The position numbers and the translations under genes were made by a program. From Zonotrichia leucophrys gambelii (taxonomy: Eukaryota > Chordata > Aves > Passeriformes > Passerellidae), in the NCBI RefSeq assembly GCF_028769735.1, contig NC_088170.1, forward strand, positions 47,029,585 through 47,093,584: a DNA stretch of 64,000 nt, read 5' to 3'. The notes under the pieces were generated by a model. The model did no database searches, was not told the DNA's origin, and worked only from the letters and a program-made list of their open reading frames with translations. Numbering within the stretch: the stretch's first letter is position 1; each line of letters starts with the position of its first letter. Below are positions 1-13,244 of the stretch, one piece after another.

Positions 1-2027
1 GATCTTTTTTAGGTCCTGAGAAAGGCAAATGATGATGTGGAACAGCACTTTAAGGAACGATAGAAAACTGGTAAGAGTTTTCCTTTTTTTTAATATAATA
101 TTGGTTAGTGACTTCCTTATACCTGTTGAGGAAGAAACACCTGAAGAATTCTTCTTTCTGTTTTAAAGATTAAAAATAAAGAGAAAAAAAAAAAGGGTAC
201 ATTGGTGACGCTTTCAAGTTAAATTTTTTACAATTTAATTTATTGAGGGTAAAGGGAATAAAGGGATTGCAGGCCTTCTCCCCACATTTAGTGCTCCTAG
301 AGATTGCATTTACAGTGTCAAGGCTTCTTTGCTATGGCATTCCACACTCCTTGCCAAGCACACTCGCCTTGTTCTTGAACTTATTCATGTTTTACTAGGT
401 GCAAAACTAAATAAACAAAGAACAAGTATTTTTAGAAATTTCCTTGAAATCCAGAGTGTTCCAGATTCTTGACTTTGATATAATTCGAGAGCAGGCTGCG
501 TATTATTAAACTACTGATACTAAAGTGTGTCTGAAATCTTGGCCTTCCAAGCTGCTGCAACTATATTTATACTGCATGATAATAATAAATTAAAAAAAAT
601 AGTACGTAACACTGAAATGTTACTTCTCTTGCAAAAAAAAAAAAAATCCTGCGTTTCTGTTGGATTATTACAGTTGTAGCAGTAAAATGTGTTGAATGTA
701 TTATTTCACTGTCTTACAAACCACCAGGACACAGCAATGCCAGATGGTTGGGGTTTATAGCCAGAAATTTATGTACATTAAAAAATATATAATGACACTC
801 TAATAATGCTTATGAGAAGCCTGAATTTAGAAATATCTCAGCCACCAATCACCTGCCAACAATGAATAATCCCTGAGCAAAAGAGCCAGAAAAACCAAGA
901 GATTGCATACACTTTCTTGGAATTATGAACAGATTTCTAACTTGATGAAAATTCAAATAGTGTCAAAAGTTGTACAAAGGAAAGGTATAAAAAGGCCATA
1001 TATGTAATAACACAGAAACATGTTTATATTACTATATTATATTATATTAAATATATTTAAGTTTAGCATGACAAGTGGTGTGAAGAAATTGCATTGACAT
1101 GTAGCTAAATATGGACTTAGTGTCTCATTGAAAATTTTCACTTCCTCCCTGGAAAAGTTCTTTAGAAAGTTTAAATAAGAAGAAAATTACACAAATACTA
1201 TAGTACTTGAGTCATATTAGATTTGAAAAAGACATTTTCATGTCTTCTGAAAGTGTTAGAGATCTCAAAATTATAAGTAAGGAGATGAGTGCAGACAATT
1301 AAAGTCAGCAGAATAAAGATAAGTACATGGGATGTAAAAAATTAGACATAGATGGAAATTTTTAAAAAGTTATTTGTATACAATCTGTTTACACTCAAAT
1401 AGAGATCTCATCAATCATTAAAACTGATTCATGATTCCCAAAGTAAGTGCCTCTTTTCTTTACTTGTAATTTTGCTGAGCCTGAAACATCTGTTCTAAAA
1501 TTTCCCATATCAACTAATTTTTTGGAAAATTTCAATCCCAACAGATATGTTTATACCACGAACAAGATAAGACTGAATAAAGCGATGATTTATCTAGGGC
1601 CACAATGGCAAATTAAAAAAGATGCATCTAGCCTGTGCCTTAAATGTTTTAGCACAGTGGCTCAATCACAAGTCAGCTTTTTACAAACAAACATGATGTG
1701 TGTTTCATAATTCAATGTCCTTTACAAAAAAAATCTGCGACCCTGGAGAGAAGCACTTGCCAATATGTTTTGTTGTTGATGTTGTTTGGTTTTGCTCATT
1801 TTTTTTTATATTAACCCCTCCCCACTTTTAACATAATCACTTAAATTGCAAGAGCATAACTACCTAACTGTGATATCTCTTGGCTGCACTATGGTGGTAG
1901 TTATAAGGATGCGGCAGTGTGGAACCTACACAGGAAGCAATTGATCCTGAAGGTTGGTATTTTTCAAGAATTTCTCATTTTAATTAATTGCCATAAATAA
2001 TACAAATGCATTTTTAGTTGTACAGTG
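1..2027. other. AT-rich intergenic stretch, no gene seen
   Basis: I see no gene, RNA or recognisable repeat here. There are short A runs near 183-193 and 633-646 and an AT-rich patch near 1021-1060. Open frames in this stretch are short and lack splice-site or start context, so I treat them as chance. Confidence 0.5.
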
Positions 2028-2030
2028 TTA

Positions 2031-2504
2031 GAAAATGAGAAACTGTGTCAGAATATGATGGTGCAGCAGAATTACTCGTGTGGACGATTTTATTTTTCTC
2101 AAAAGCATGTTAGTTACATCAAGAGATTCCAGTCCACTTTTGAAAACAGCTGTCTAGAGTTCGCTGTTAATGGAATTAGAGAGGAACCTAATGTAAACTC
2201 CAAATTTCGGCCCCTCTATAAGAAGGAAGCCTGGATCATAAGCCTGGCTTCCCACTTTGGGCCCATTTCCATAAAATTCAGAGGGGTTTAGTTCAACATA
2301 CACTGTTTAAGATGCATCTAATTCAAATAGCATTCTGTAGAGAATCTTCAGTGCATTCATCCTTCCACAAAGAGGTTCTCCATAAAAGCTCTCTCTTTCA
2401 AGCCGGATAGCTCCTGTACATGAATAACTTTCACCATAGGAACTCACTGAGGCAGCAAACCCTGTTCTTAGTGTCTTTTCAGAAATAACAGACTCTTGGA
2501 ACAA
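2031..2504 (-). pseudogene. Possible decayed coding fragment, unidentified
   Basis: On the minus strand one frame runs from about 2504 to 2031, roughly 158 codons, interrupted only by TAA at 2307-2309 and TAG at 2154-2156. The translation contains mixed, soluble-protein-like segments such as GAIRLERESFYGEPLCGRMN and, after the first stop, FYGNGPKVGSQAYDPGFLLI. Several CpG dinucleotides fall in this otherwise CpG-poor DNA. No family was recognised. Open length alone is weak evidence: in DNA this AT-rich a few such stretches arise by chance in 64 kb. It could be a relic exon, a retrocopy, or simply noise. Confidence 0.2.
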
Positions 2505-2514
2505 TATTCTCTAA

Positions 2515-3825
2515 GTCCCCTTCAGAAGCAATTAACTGCTTCCACTACACCTGGAGCATATTAAGCCTGGGAGAGGCCTTAAAGCTACAGTTCACATTTC
2601 ACTTCAGTCTGGTAAGAAATCAAAAGGGGGAATTTAAGAAGTCAGCTAATGCTCATTCCATATTTCTGGCAAGCAAAATATTCATAGAAGGTGCTTGCTT
2701 CCTTTAGCAAGGGAAACCCTATTTCCATCTTAGGAAGCTTCACATTGTATGAATATTTAATTTCCCTTCACTTTAACCAGAGAAAACGTATAGTAGAACA
2801 TTTTAAGGGCTTTTCTCAGTTTCCAGCTGTGTGATCTACATATCAACGTAAAGATCTATGACATCTGCTAAGACTACCTGCTTTCAGAAATGACACAGGT
2901 GTAGCTATGGTCACCAGCTTGTCACATATCAAGCTATTAAGTGCTAATGATATCTGATGATATACATTCATTAAATCCCCAAATCAATGACAGCTCTGTC
3001 TCTCTCAGCATATGGATGATCTAGAGAAAAAAACCATAAAATTATTTAGTAACCTCTGAAAAGTTAAGGTATATCCTCTGCTGAAGTTTGTGTCCCTCAG
3101 ACTATTCCAACTCACAAAGGGAGACTATTAATGGGTGTGAATTTCCCCTTCTCTGAGAAGTTGAGGAAAAATCAAACAAATGGAAATGTTTTGAAAATTG
3201 AAAAGCAATTAAACAAACATTGAAAGCTCTAGTTTTCTTTTAAAAATAGGATAAGGTTTTTGAAAAGTCCTGACAGTCAAAGAGGACAAGAAATGTCAGG
3301 AGTAAGCACATTTGAGTATGTGGCATTGAGCCAACAGTTTTCATATGCTGATCCTACCAATGATGTCCCTGTCACATTTGAGCATAGTCCAGGTAAAATC
3401 ACAAAGATGCAGATTAGATAAACCGGAAATAAACTCTTTGCTTTTGTAAAACTGCAGGAATCTGAGACAGGTATTATCTAATTGGGATCTGGCAGAAAGA
3501 GTAAAATACTTATTCCTAATATTAAGGAGCCATGACTCAGATGCAAGCACAATGCACTTCAGAATGAATGTGCCAGTTCAATGTGGCTGGCTTTATTAGC
3601 TAATAGAGGCTATAGACATCAGAGCAACCTCTTCCTGGTGAATGGATGAGAACTGACCTGCACTTCATCCTTGTTCCATAGCTTGCCTTGCAACAAGGAT
3701 CATTTATACCTGCTTAAGGACTAGTATGGTTTTTTTGGTGGTTTAAAAGCTCCATATTAGGTTCAAATGATATATTGTGATGCAGAAAATAATGCATGAT
3801 TGAGGAGTCAATGACACTAAAGGAA
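2515..3825. other. Non-coding stretch, nothing recognised
   Basis: This is AT-rich sequence between the putative fossil at 2.0-2.5 kb and the CR1 copy. It has no splice-framed exon, tandem array or repeat end that I can support. Confidence 0.4.
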
Positions 3826-4667
3826 CACAACTAAACTGGAAGGAGCTGTTGACTCCCTCAAGGGCACAGAGATCCTGCAGAGAGATCTTGACCATATAGA
3901 AAGATGGGCAATCATTGACTGTATGATGGGAATTTGAACAAGGGAAAGTGCTGGATTCTGAACCTGGGATGGGGCAATGCTGAATGCATGGACAGACTGA
4001 GGAACAAGAAACTGGAAAGCACCACTGCAGAAAGGGACCTTGGGGTCCTGGTTGATGGCAAGTTGAATTTGAGTCAGCAGTGCCCTGGCAGCCAGGAGGG
4101 CCAACCCTGTCCTGGGGGCATCACCAGCCAGGCAAGGGAGGGGATTGTCCTGCTCTGCTCTGAGCTGGGGCAGCCTCACCTTGAGTGCTGAGGGCTGGTT
4201 TGGGTGCTACAATAAAAGAAAAATATAAAGCTCTTAGAGACCATCCAGAGGAGGGCAACCAAGGTGGTGAAGGGCCTCTTCATGAGGAGTGGCTGAGGTC
4301 ACTCGGTCTGTTCAGCCTGGAGAAGACTGAGGGGAGACCTAATTGCAGTCTCTAACTTCCTCATGAGGGGAAGAGGAGGGACAAGCACTGATCTCTTCAA
4401 TCTTGTGACCAGTGACAGGGAATGGCCTGCAGTTGTGTTGGGACAGTTTATTTTGGATATCTGCAAAAAGTATTTCACACAGAAGGTGACTGGAATGGGC
4501 TCCCCAAGAAAGTGGTCACAGCACCAGCCTGCCAGAGTTCAAGAAGCATTGGGACAATACTCTCAGGCACATAGTGAGACTTTTTGGGTGTACTGCACAG
4601 GACCAGGAGGTGGACTCGATTATCCTGATGGGTCCCCTTCAACTCAGCATAGTGTATGACTCTATGA
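3826..4667 (+). mobile_element. CR1-type LINE fragment, 5' truncated
   Basis: This is a plus-oriented chicken-repeat-1 (non-LTR retrotransposon) 3' fragment. Typical CR1 words occur in order: AGATGGGCAATCATTGACTG, TTTGAACAAGGGAAAGTGCT, GAAAGGGACCTTGGGGTCCT, GAGTCAGCAGTGCCCTGGCA, GACCATCCAGAGGAGGGCAA and TTCAGCCTGGAGAAGACTGA. They are followed by a diverged 3' end at about 4652-4666 reading GTATGACTCTATGAT, where CR1 elements end in short ATTCTATG-like repeats rather than poly-A. The family's reverse-transcriptase ORF is broken; only short open pieces remain, such as one at 3934-4191. It shares much of its length with the minus-strand CR1 at 13.68-14.44 kb, so the two probably belong to the same subfamily. 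The element is fossil and presumably inactive. Confidence 0.88.
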
Positions 4668-7600
4668 TACAGACAGACATAAAATTTGGGTAGATAAACT
4701 TTCATCTGGCATTCCCTAATAGGTAATCCTGTCTGAAACACTGGCTATTCAACTTTAATGTTCTTTGAACATATTTTAAATAGGCACAATATAAATTATA
4801 TTCCCTTCAATTGGCACTTCTCCTGGGACAGGAATGCCTCAGAGCATTTTTAATAATGTACTGACATTATATGAATGTAACGGAAAACTGTCTATTGCTC
4901 TTCCACTGGACAAAGAACACTTTATCTTTATGAGAGTACCACAATATTTTGTGACTCTTTCTTACAAAAAAGCAGCTCCAGATGACTGAGAACAGAAAGA
5001 AAGACCATGGCAGAAAGGTGACCATGGCTTTTTTTTGTCTGCTTAATCTTAAATAATGGGACATATCACAATATGCACATACGTGTCAACTAAATGAAAA
5101 TATCAACTTAGCTCAAAATTTCTTGATCTTACCAGTAACTCTTCTAAGATTGGCAAGGGATTGCTCTGTACCACTTCAGCACACTCAGGAGAAAACAGAG
5201 TCAGTTTGGGAACATGGGTGAGGACATGGGTCTTAAGGATAAAACTGGGAGACTATTCTCTGAACATGACTGGTAGTTTGAAGAGTAGCATGAGTCTTGT
5301 ATTGAGATGACTGCTGCTCTCGTCTCTTTTTCTGCTGTTTCAGCAAGGTAAGTAGTTGAGCACTGCCATAATGAGTGTTCTCAAAGTACTGCTATGCCAA
5401 CTCTTCAATTGTATCTTCTCAATAGATATTGTGTCCTAAATTTAGAAAGGATTTCTTTTTAATCAACAAATAAATAAAATAGATAACAATTTCTTAAGTT
5501 TTTTTTTGTTTTTGATTAGGTAAATACCTTTAGAGACCTACTGCAATCCTTTAGAAGTTTATTGTTACAATGAAACAGGAATAGAGCCAAATACTTTTAA
5601 ATAGGATTGGAAAAGAGAAGCTGTATAGGAAAAGGGATGATATATGGACAGCCCAAGAAAAACAAAAGAAAAAAAAGATGAAAAATATCTTAGAGGCCTG
5701 AAAATTCATTTCACTATGGTTTTGGGAAAAATTTATACTTTTGCAGGATTTGCAGGATATATTTGCAATTGAGAGAGAAAGAGAGAGCCTACATATTTGA
5801 AATTATCAACTGTAAATGTTTGCATGTATAACTTTGAAGAAGTGTTTCCCTTTGGAAGTTCATCTACAGTAATCATCTAGAAAGAAGTTACAGAATATTT
5901 TTATGTTCACCTATACCAATAATTTTACATTTCCCATGTAATATATTTCTTTTTGTATTAGGTTTGCTGGACTTGCTGGACTTCTTCTTTCCCATTCCCT
6001 CAAATTACTTTATTTCTTTCTTTCTTTTTTTTTTTTTTTAAGAGACTTGAGAAAAGAATGAATTAGTTTAGATCTAGTCTCTGTGAAAGTGGTTTCATTC
6101 AGCAAGAACTTATTTTCTTTTAGCTTGCATGTTTATACTTATGCCCGGAAGCAAAAGGATGTGGTGTTAGACTTTGGAGATTAATGCTTTCATTTTGTCT
6201 GCTACATTTTGTAGCATTTTTGAAAAATCATACACAAAACAAAATTGGTTTAGCACTTATTCTGTGTGCTGGATTTATGTCTTAAGAGTGCCTAGGAGAA
6301 ACTTTTTTACCAATGGAGTTTTCACCAGACTTAAGCTTTAATGCTTCTGGAAGATGCTCTTCAGGTAAGTGTTCAGGCCCTGTTTTTGCAATTGGATCCA
6401 CTTGGGTGAAATCATGCCAAGGCCTGTTCACTTTCAAATAACTTGCAGATGACTAATATTTTTGGGTAGCTCTTCAAAGTTATCACTCTACTGCTTTTGT
6501 GTACATTGCAGATGCTGTGTGTAAAGTACTTGACAGACATTTCTGTATATCACAACCAATCATTGGTTAAACATCAGATTTCACAAATTCATCTTTTTGA
6601 TTCTTACGTGTTGTAAAATTGATTTGCACTTACCATATAATTCCTTGCATGAAAAAGACCTATAAAGACATTGTTTTAGTTCTCAGTTGCTCTAACTCTG
6701 TCTTGGGGAATGCTCTCCAAAGACCAAGAAACAGAAGAGTTCCTACCTCAGAGGCAGGATGTGAGTGTGGGTCCTGTGCAGCTGAATGCTCTAGTTGGGT
6801 TTGCTGCATTATTTACACTCACTAACGTAGTACTGCTGGCTCTCTGCTGTGGTCATGGGCATTAACCTGTGTTAAGCACCTCAGCCTGAAGGGAGGTCAC
6901 ATCTGAGAACCTCAGGAGGTAAAAAAGGCAATCAGAGATAGGTGGCTCCCTTGCTTGGGAGTGCTGATAGATACCCTTATGAATTTCCTACTTTGTGTCA
7001 TTTCCCTGCTTTCAGTGGATACTATTCTCACAAGCCTATTTCTTTAGGAGCTTCAAGATAGCCAAAGCCCATTTGTCTGTCACAGGGTTACAGATTCCAC
7101 AGAGCAGCACTGTAATTAGATTCAACATTGCAACAACTTACTTTGAAGTCCATTAGGTGGACATAGCCTTGTGAATTTATTGCTGAAGACTGGAGAATGG
7201 CATACAGGGATAATTATCACAAATGGTGAAAAAAACAGACCAAAAAGATAGTGTCAGGAAAACTAGGAGGTCTCAAAATAAAGGAAGTGATCTTGTAGTG
7301 TATAAATAATGACAAACATTGGTACAAAGGTTGTGCTTTTATTTTGAGAAATGAGACAAAGGACCTGACAATACTCACAGATAAATAGAAGCATAACATC
7401 CACAGGGGCCTCAACTGCCAGAGGTCATTCTTGAGTCACATTTTACAAGTCACAGGCTTCAAGCCTTCTTTGGTAATATTTCAGCAAATAAAACAAAACT
7501 GAACTTCCAAGATTTCTCACTAACCGTAGCAGCTATTCATCATTCTAAATCTCTACTGGCACTTTCAGAGCTTTTCTGTCACAGTCACTGGAGTGGCAGG

Positions 7601-8329
7601 AAATTCCTGTATGGAGCTTGTCTTTTCAGCCAGCAGTTCCAATTACTTCGGTCCTTGACTGTCGCTTTGACAGCATCACTTCTGAGCCATCCAGCATGTG
7701 ATAAAATTAGGAAACAACAAAACCAACACATGGCTTTTGAATAGGGTATTTCTTAAAAAGTGTTTGAATATGTGTGAGTTAATTACCATGCTCCATGGTC
7801 ATAAACCAGGGTGGATTTCATAATTTGTATTTCTTTTATCTGTAGTCAAGTGTTTCTTCTTCAAGACCTGTCACAATAACTGATACAATTTCTCCATGTC
7901 TTCCTTGTGATGCAGAGTTACGATTTTGAAAGGTTATTGGTATTATCCTATATATTCATGAGAATAAATGAATTTTTAAAAATAAACATGTATTTTCAGA
8001 AATTCTTTGATGTTTTCATTCAACACTCCTACATTTTAAATGTGAACTACTTCAGGTACATGTATAAAACTCTTTTTGAAGTATTAAAAAACCTGAAATA
8101 GAAAATAGTTTAATTTTCATCACAAAATATTATTGTTGCTTCTCCACACATATGCCATTAATTGTCTGCATTTTGAGTATAGTCACAGCCTAGCTATTTG
8201 AAACAATTCCATGGAAACAGTTTTTACAAAAATAAAATTTATTAATGTACTTTTGTCCACTGGGCTTGTAGAGACCAATTTCTAGCAGAGTCTGAATAAA
8301 ACAATGACAGTCCTGCTGAATTCTGTGAA
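4668..8329. other. Non-coding stretch with short simple repeats
   Basis: No supported gene. A purine (GA)n patch lies at about 5771-5787 and a TTTC/poly-T tract at about 6011-6040. The remaining sequence is AT-rich and unique-looking. Minus-strand pieces near 7.8-7.95 kb read as short open stretches next to AG acceptor-like sites, but the evidence is too weak to call an exon. Confidence 0.4.
6011..6040. repeat. (TTTC)n / poly-T tract
   Basis: Three TTTC-type units run straight into an uninterrupted T run, a simple low-complexity tract that is likely length-polymorphic. Confidence 0.85.
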
Positions 8330-10161
8330 GCCTTAAGACTGAGCTTCCCTTTGTTAAAAATCAAAATGTGTCAGAAATCTACTGACTCAGAATAAAATTG
8401 CAGGTTACAATTTCACCCTTGGGCTTAATCAAACATGTGGTGTAATATCAAATTTATTGTGTACTTTTGCTTTGAGCTTTGCTGACATTTCAATGCCATC
8501 AGCAGTAGAAATGTCGAAAAATGTGATTGTCTTTTTCTGCATTTGGATATGGTGCCACAGTTCACCTTGGCTTTAACAAGTTTCACGATATTGTCCATTT
8601 TTAAGCTGATAGAGGCCATTTTAAAGATCATATTTGTGTATATAAAGAATCCCATATCACACTATGGTTGTTATCATGAACCACTAAAATACTACTTTTG
8701 ACGTTGTGCTATATGGTTGATTTTAAAGTCCACAGCCCTTGATTACCATATTTATAAATGCAAAGATTATGGGATGGAGTATGATAAATGTATAAATAAT
8801 ATACTGGATACTTTTTTCCTTTCAGATATTTAATTTTATATTTTAGGCCTCAAAGCACACTTCTTTTCATCTTACTCAAAAAAATAAATAAACCTGTACA
8901 AAATGTATACATTCAGTATCATGTTGCAGACACATTTTTTTAAGGAGATAAAAAGCTTTCAAGTGGCTAAGACATGTGCATTACACCCATGCATCTGTGT
9001 AATGTATATATATTGTTTTAGTGTATGTACGTTGAAAAAAAACCTAGAGGTTTGAAATCTTACTTTGTTTCTATATTTATTTTGTGAAAAATGCTGGTCT
9101 TTTATATCTGGAATTAGTGTTTTATTTTCTGCTATTAAAGTCCAACCTTTTTCAGGCATCTCAATTTTGTGAAGAAATTTTAATAGTGAATGACATCTTT
9201 GATGAATAAATCAAAAGGCAATTCTTACTCAACAACACCCTTTCTTCAAGTGCCTCACATAAACAGTAAGTTTATTTTTGCACTCACTGGTGAAGCAGGT
9301 ATAATTACCGTATTTTAAAACCACAAGAGGTGAGATACTGTAGGAGAGAGTGTAACAGCCCCAGATGCAGGTGTCTAAGGGTGTGTCTGTGCTGAAAGCC
9401 CTCTCAAGGGCTGACATAAGGAGGCCGTGGCAAGAGCAGCTCTCCTGTGGATGGCAAGCCTTGCTGTGGAACAAGAGACATGGGGTGCCAACTCCTTACC
9501 TTGGTGGTGTCTTTCAGGACCCTTTGACTCATGAAACCTATCTTGGCAATCCCTCATGTGCCATCTAATCAGGTTGGTGCTTATAACTCCCTAACAAAAG
9601 TTTCCACCAGCTAAAATTCCTAGATACCTGTTCTCCAATAGGCTTGTCTCTACACTGTTGACCCAGTGGACACCCCCTCATTGCTGCAATATTGCAACTG
9701 AAAAATGTGTTCAAGCACAGTGTTTGTAAAGGACTGACACAAAATTTGCTTAGGACTGCACCAGATTTTATGCCATAATGGAGAAAATACAGCTCTCCTG
9801 TTAGCCAGTGCTAAAACTTCAGAGCTGTGTTTTCTTCATATTTTGTTCCTGATGCTCTTTAGGAAATCAAATTCTTTATTTTCTTTCTGTAACTATGAAG
9901 TCCATATGAAATGCTACTTATTCAGCTTCGTGTGAATATCAGTGATTACCTTCCAACATAAGTGCAATTCAAAAGATTATTACACTCTGATTAGGTCTTG
10001 TTATTATTGTTTGTTTCTAGGATCCTGTTTTTCTGTAGATCCTCATCTGCTGCCTACAGAGAATGCTGGATAGAACATGAAACAGAAATGAGCTTTAAGT
10101 GACATTTACACCTCCTAATCTGAGCTATTTGCAATTATTTTATAATCTTACAGGAGAAGCA
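8330..10161. other. Non-coding stretch, nothing firmly recognised
   Basis: The minus strand is open from 8655 to 8425 in one frame, with a second open frame overlapping its end and continuing toward 8350, but both lack a convincing start or splice pair. A moderately GC-richer block at about 9360-9560 has no family I recognise. I found no repeat ends. Confidence 0.35.
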
Positions 10162-10620
10162 TTAACAGCTGATTGAGACTGCAAATGATGCAGGTAACAG
10201 CCACAAGGATGAGCCATCGAGAGCCCTCTGTTGCAGATCTGGCTGCGATTCTTCAAATTGTAAACCAAATGTTAAACCCGCTTCACGACTGACTAAATTA
10301 TAAACTTCTCTTGGCAGTCTTCCTAAATACAGAGTGACTCTGTAGCAGCGAACATTGAATGCTACCACTTCAGCCAAACATCTGTGTCCAAATTCTGGTT
10401 TACCTATAAGGTGAGTAAAATTTAGCCCCCTGTCAGGAACTAACCATGCTGTAGCACTCCTTAGATTTTTTAACCTTTCTCAATAAAAGTCAATGGCCAT
10501 CTCTGACCCATGTAACATTAGTTTTGCCAAGGTTATCCAAATTTCCTCTTTATAGTCAGTGTTGCCTGCTATATTTTGTTTAATATTTTGGACTTTTCCA
10601 CACAGTTTACTCTGTAGAGG
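10162..10620 (-). pseudogene. Possible decayed coding fragment, unidentified
   Basis: A minus-strand frame is open from 10620 to 10162 (152 codons before the terminal TAA), interrupted only by TGA at 10480-10482. The lower 105 codons are uninterrupted and contain segments such as LGRLPREVYNLVSREAGLTF. The 10,200-10,370 part holds about five CpGs in locally CpG-poor DNA, which would fit a younger or formerly constrained sequence. Upstream, in another frame, the minus strand also reads open to about 10,735, hinting at a frameshift near 10,570-10,590. No reverse transcriptase, integrase, zinc-finger or other motif was recognised, and no poly-A tail is visible downstream. It could be a relic exon, an old retrocopy, a virus-derived insert or chance. 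Confidence 0.25.
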
Positions 10621-10740
10621 TCATTCATTGTCCCATCTGTGGGGCTGAGAGGCCACATACGGATTCTTCTAGGCTGGAGGATCATCTTGACGTCTGGACT
10701 GCAGATTGGCCATGCTCATGAAAGGCTCAACACAAGAGCT

Positions 10741-13244
10741 GCAGCCCTAACATGTCCTTTATTCCTCTTTAGTAGCCATATTTTCTGTACTGTGTTCAAC
10801 CCACCACCTCAGCAAACAGCTCTGACCAGGGCCTCTGCCTGTCACTGCCCTGCAGCACCACAGTGACCTGACTGCCCCAGGATGGTGTGGCAAGACAATA
10901 TAGATCAGAGGGAGGTGTCAAAACCAAGTGGAGCTCTGGGAAAGTGCTGAATGTGTTATCATGTGAGGCAACATGCAAGTGGTTGCTCTGGGAGCAATCA
11001 TCTGTTCATCCCTGGGCCAGAGAACTGAAAACTGATGCTGACAATGGTCCTCAGCTCAGCAATGTGCATGGGACACTGTCCCACTGCCACTGGCTGGAGC
11101 TGGTGTGAAGGTCACTTGCACAGAGTCATGCTAGTTTTTGGCTACTGTCACTCTTTATCTTTGGAATGACCAAGAAGAATTTTAAATTTCACTATGCTGT
11201 CCTAATAGCCTTGTACCATGATCTCCCACTATCGCCTTACTATGAGCATGCTCTTTACTAGGTATATCAGGAGTTCCTTTAATATCCTCCTATATTAAAA
11301 TAAAAGGTGTTAATATAAATATTATTGCAAGCTGAAATATAGCAGGCTTTAACTGCTTAGCCTTGTTTTGCAATCAACACAGAAAGCTTAAAATGACAGT
11401 AGCTATAAAGTACCTAATTTCAAAATCACTGACAGAAAACAAAGCAAAAAACCGCATTAAGTTAGAAAAACAGGAACTACAACAGAATGAAGAGTCTTCT
11501 AAAAAGGAATAAACTGGAAATAACATGAATTTAAGACAAACTTGTAAAAGATATAAAAAGATATTTTTTACACATATAAAGAACAGGAAGTTTGCAAGAA
11601 GTAAATAAGAGTTTGTAGAGAGAGATATTAGATAATCAGGGTATGTGAAAAAAACATAGCAAAAATAAAGATGAAACTACTTTTAGCATCTGTGTTAACT
11701 GTGGGGAAACTTGGTACCATGTCTGAAGCCCTTGAAAAACAGGTTCTCACATCAAAGCATCTGTTCCAACAAAAGAGTTCATGGAACAAAATTGCAAAGT
11801 TAAGAATAAAAGATAACTTAGCATTTGTGAAATTAAGAACTTTAGAACTTTAGAGTAATTTTGGTATGAAGATGCTAGATTCTTTACTACAGTGTGCAAC
11901 CTTTTCTTAAACTGCTTTGCTACCCAATGAATGGATATTTACACATATGCTGCTGTTCAAAAAAAAAATTGTTGTTTCTCATTTGAACTGGGCAATTACA
12001 AACAGAATAGAAGAAAAGTATTAGTAGACATGGAACAAATATGATCTGTTTGGGCAGAATTAGTGTTGCTTTTGTAAAGAAAAGCCACATCTAAAATTTT
12101 GCATACAATTCCTGGGAGGAGTCAGCAGCCACACAGACAAGAGCAATTCAGCTGCCAAAGTTGTCTTACATTGCCAATAGGCTTTTTACAAGGTTCCTTG
12201 CCCTTTTTAGAATGCTTCTGTAAAATAGACTATGCTGCCACTGAGTAGCAGGGAAAGTCTTGGAATAGATGGATAATTGCTGAAAAGTTAGAGACAAAAC
12301 AAGTTTATACAGTCTGCTTTCTCAGTTGGGGGAAGGTGCTAGCAGAGAACTATAAAAGTGTGTGCTAGATCTGTGCTCTTAAACATAGTGGAAAATGAAG
12401 TAGTAAGATGGGTGGAAAAAGATATAAAAAAGTTTGCTATATTACAAATTTATTCAGGACAAGAAGAATGAGGACCAGCTGAGAAGAGTTGAAGAACATA
12501 ATCCTTGTTAATAAAAAAAAAAGTGAAATGAAATGGAAATAAATGTTAAGTGATGTTTGTGGGGAAAAATAACTTCAGCTCTAGCTATATACGTATAATT
12601 TAACATACACAACCTTCACTCAGGAATTATATCTTCAAGTTACAAAAAGCAGATAACTGTAGAGAAGCAGCTCTAAGAAACAGTAATCTCAAAACAGAAA
12701 ATATTGTTGCACCTCTCTGTAATTTCACAGCGTGAGCTTGTCTTGAACACTGTATATACTTTTTGTTCAGTTTTCTCTCTACTCTCTCCAATCAGAAAGA
12801 TACAGAGAAGACAACAAGGATGATTACAAGTATGAAACAGTTTCTATATGATTGTAAATTAAACATCTTCTTACTCTTCAGACTAGAAAAAAAAAAGACA
12901 TTAATGGAACAATAGTTTATAAAATCATCAAGATTATGAAGGAGCTAAAAAGGGTATGATTACGTACTGTCTTTTCTAGAGAGAAAAAGCAGCTATCAGA
13001 TGAAATTTGAATAAGGCAAGTTTGAAACAACAAAAATCCTCTTCATGTAATGAAGTTATTACAGGACACTTGTGGTGTTAGAAGTTGATATAAGCTCGAA
13101 AATTTGGAAGAATGAGCTATTCAAAAAAGCTTCTGAATAACAGCAACTACTGAGTTTGTCTACTTATAAACTGACAATATGAGTGGCCTGGTAGAGTAGA
13201 CTTAGGATATATAACTTAATAACTTTTTCCACAGCCTGATGAGA
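10741..13244. other. Non-coding stretch, nothing recognised
   Basis: The first 370 bases are GC-richer than average and could be an old repeat, but I cannot name it. The rest is AT-rich and unique-looking. Confidence 0.35.

Noticed and set aside
3817..4741. Open frames of 85-120 codons on both strands
   Set aside because: They are pieces of a degraded CR1 or its antisense, with no intact reverse-transcriptase domain.
10153..10408. Plus-strand exon between TTACAG and AAG|GTGAGT
   Set aside because: Both splice sites look good, but all three frames contain stops within the first eight codons. It could only be a noncoding exon, and nothing else supports one.
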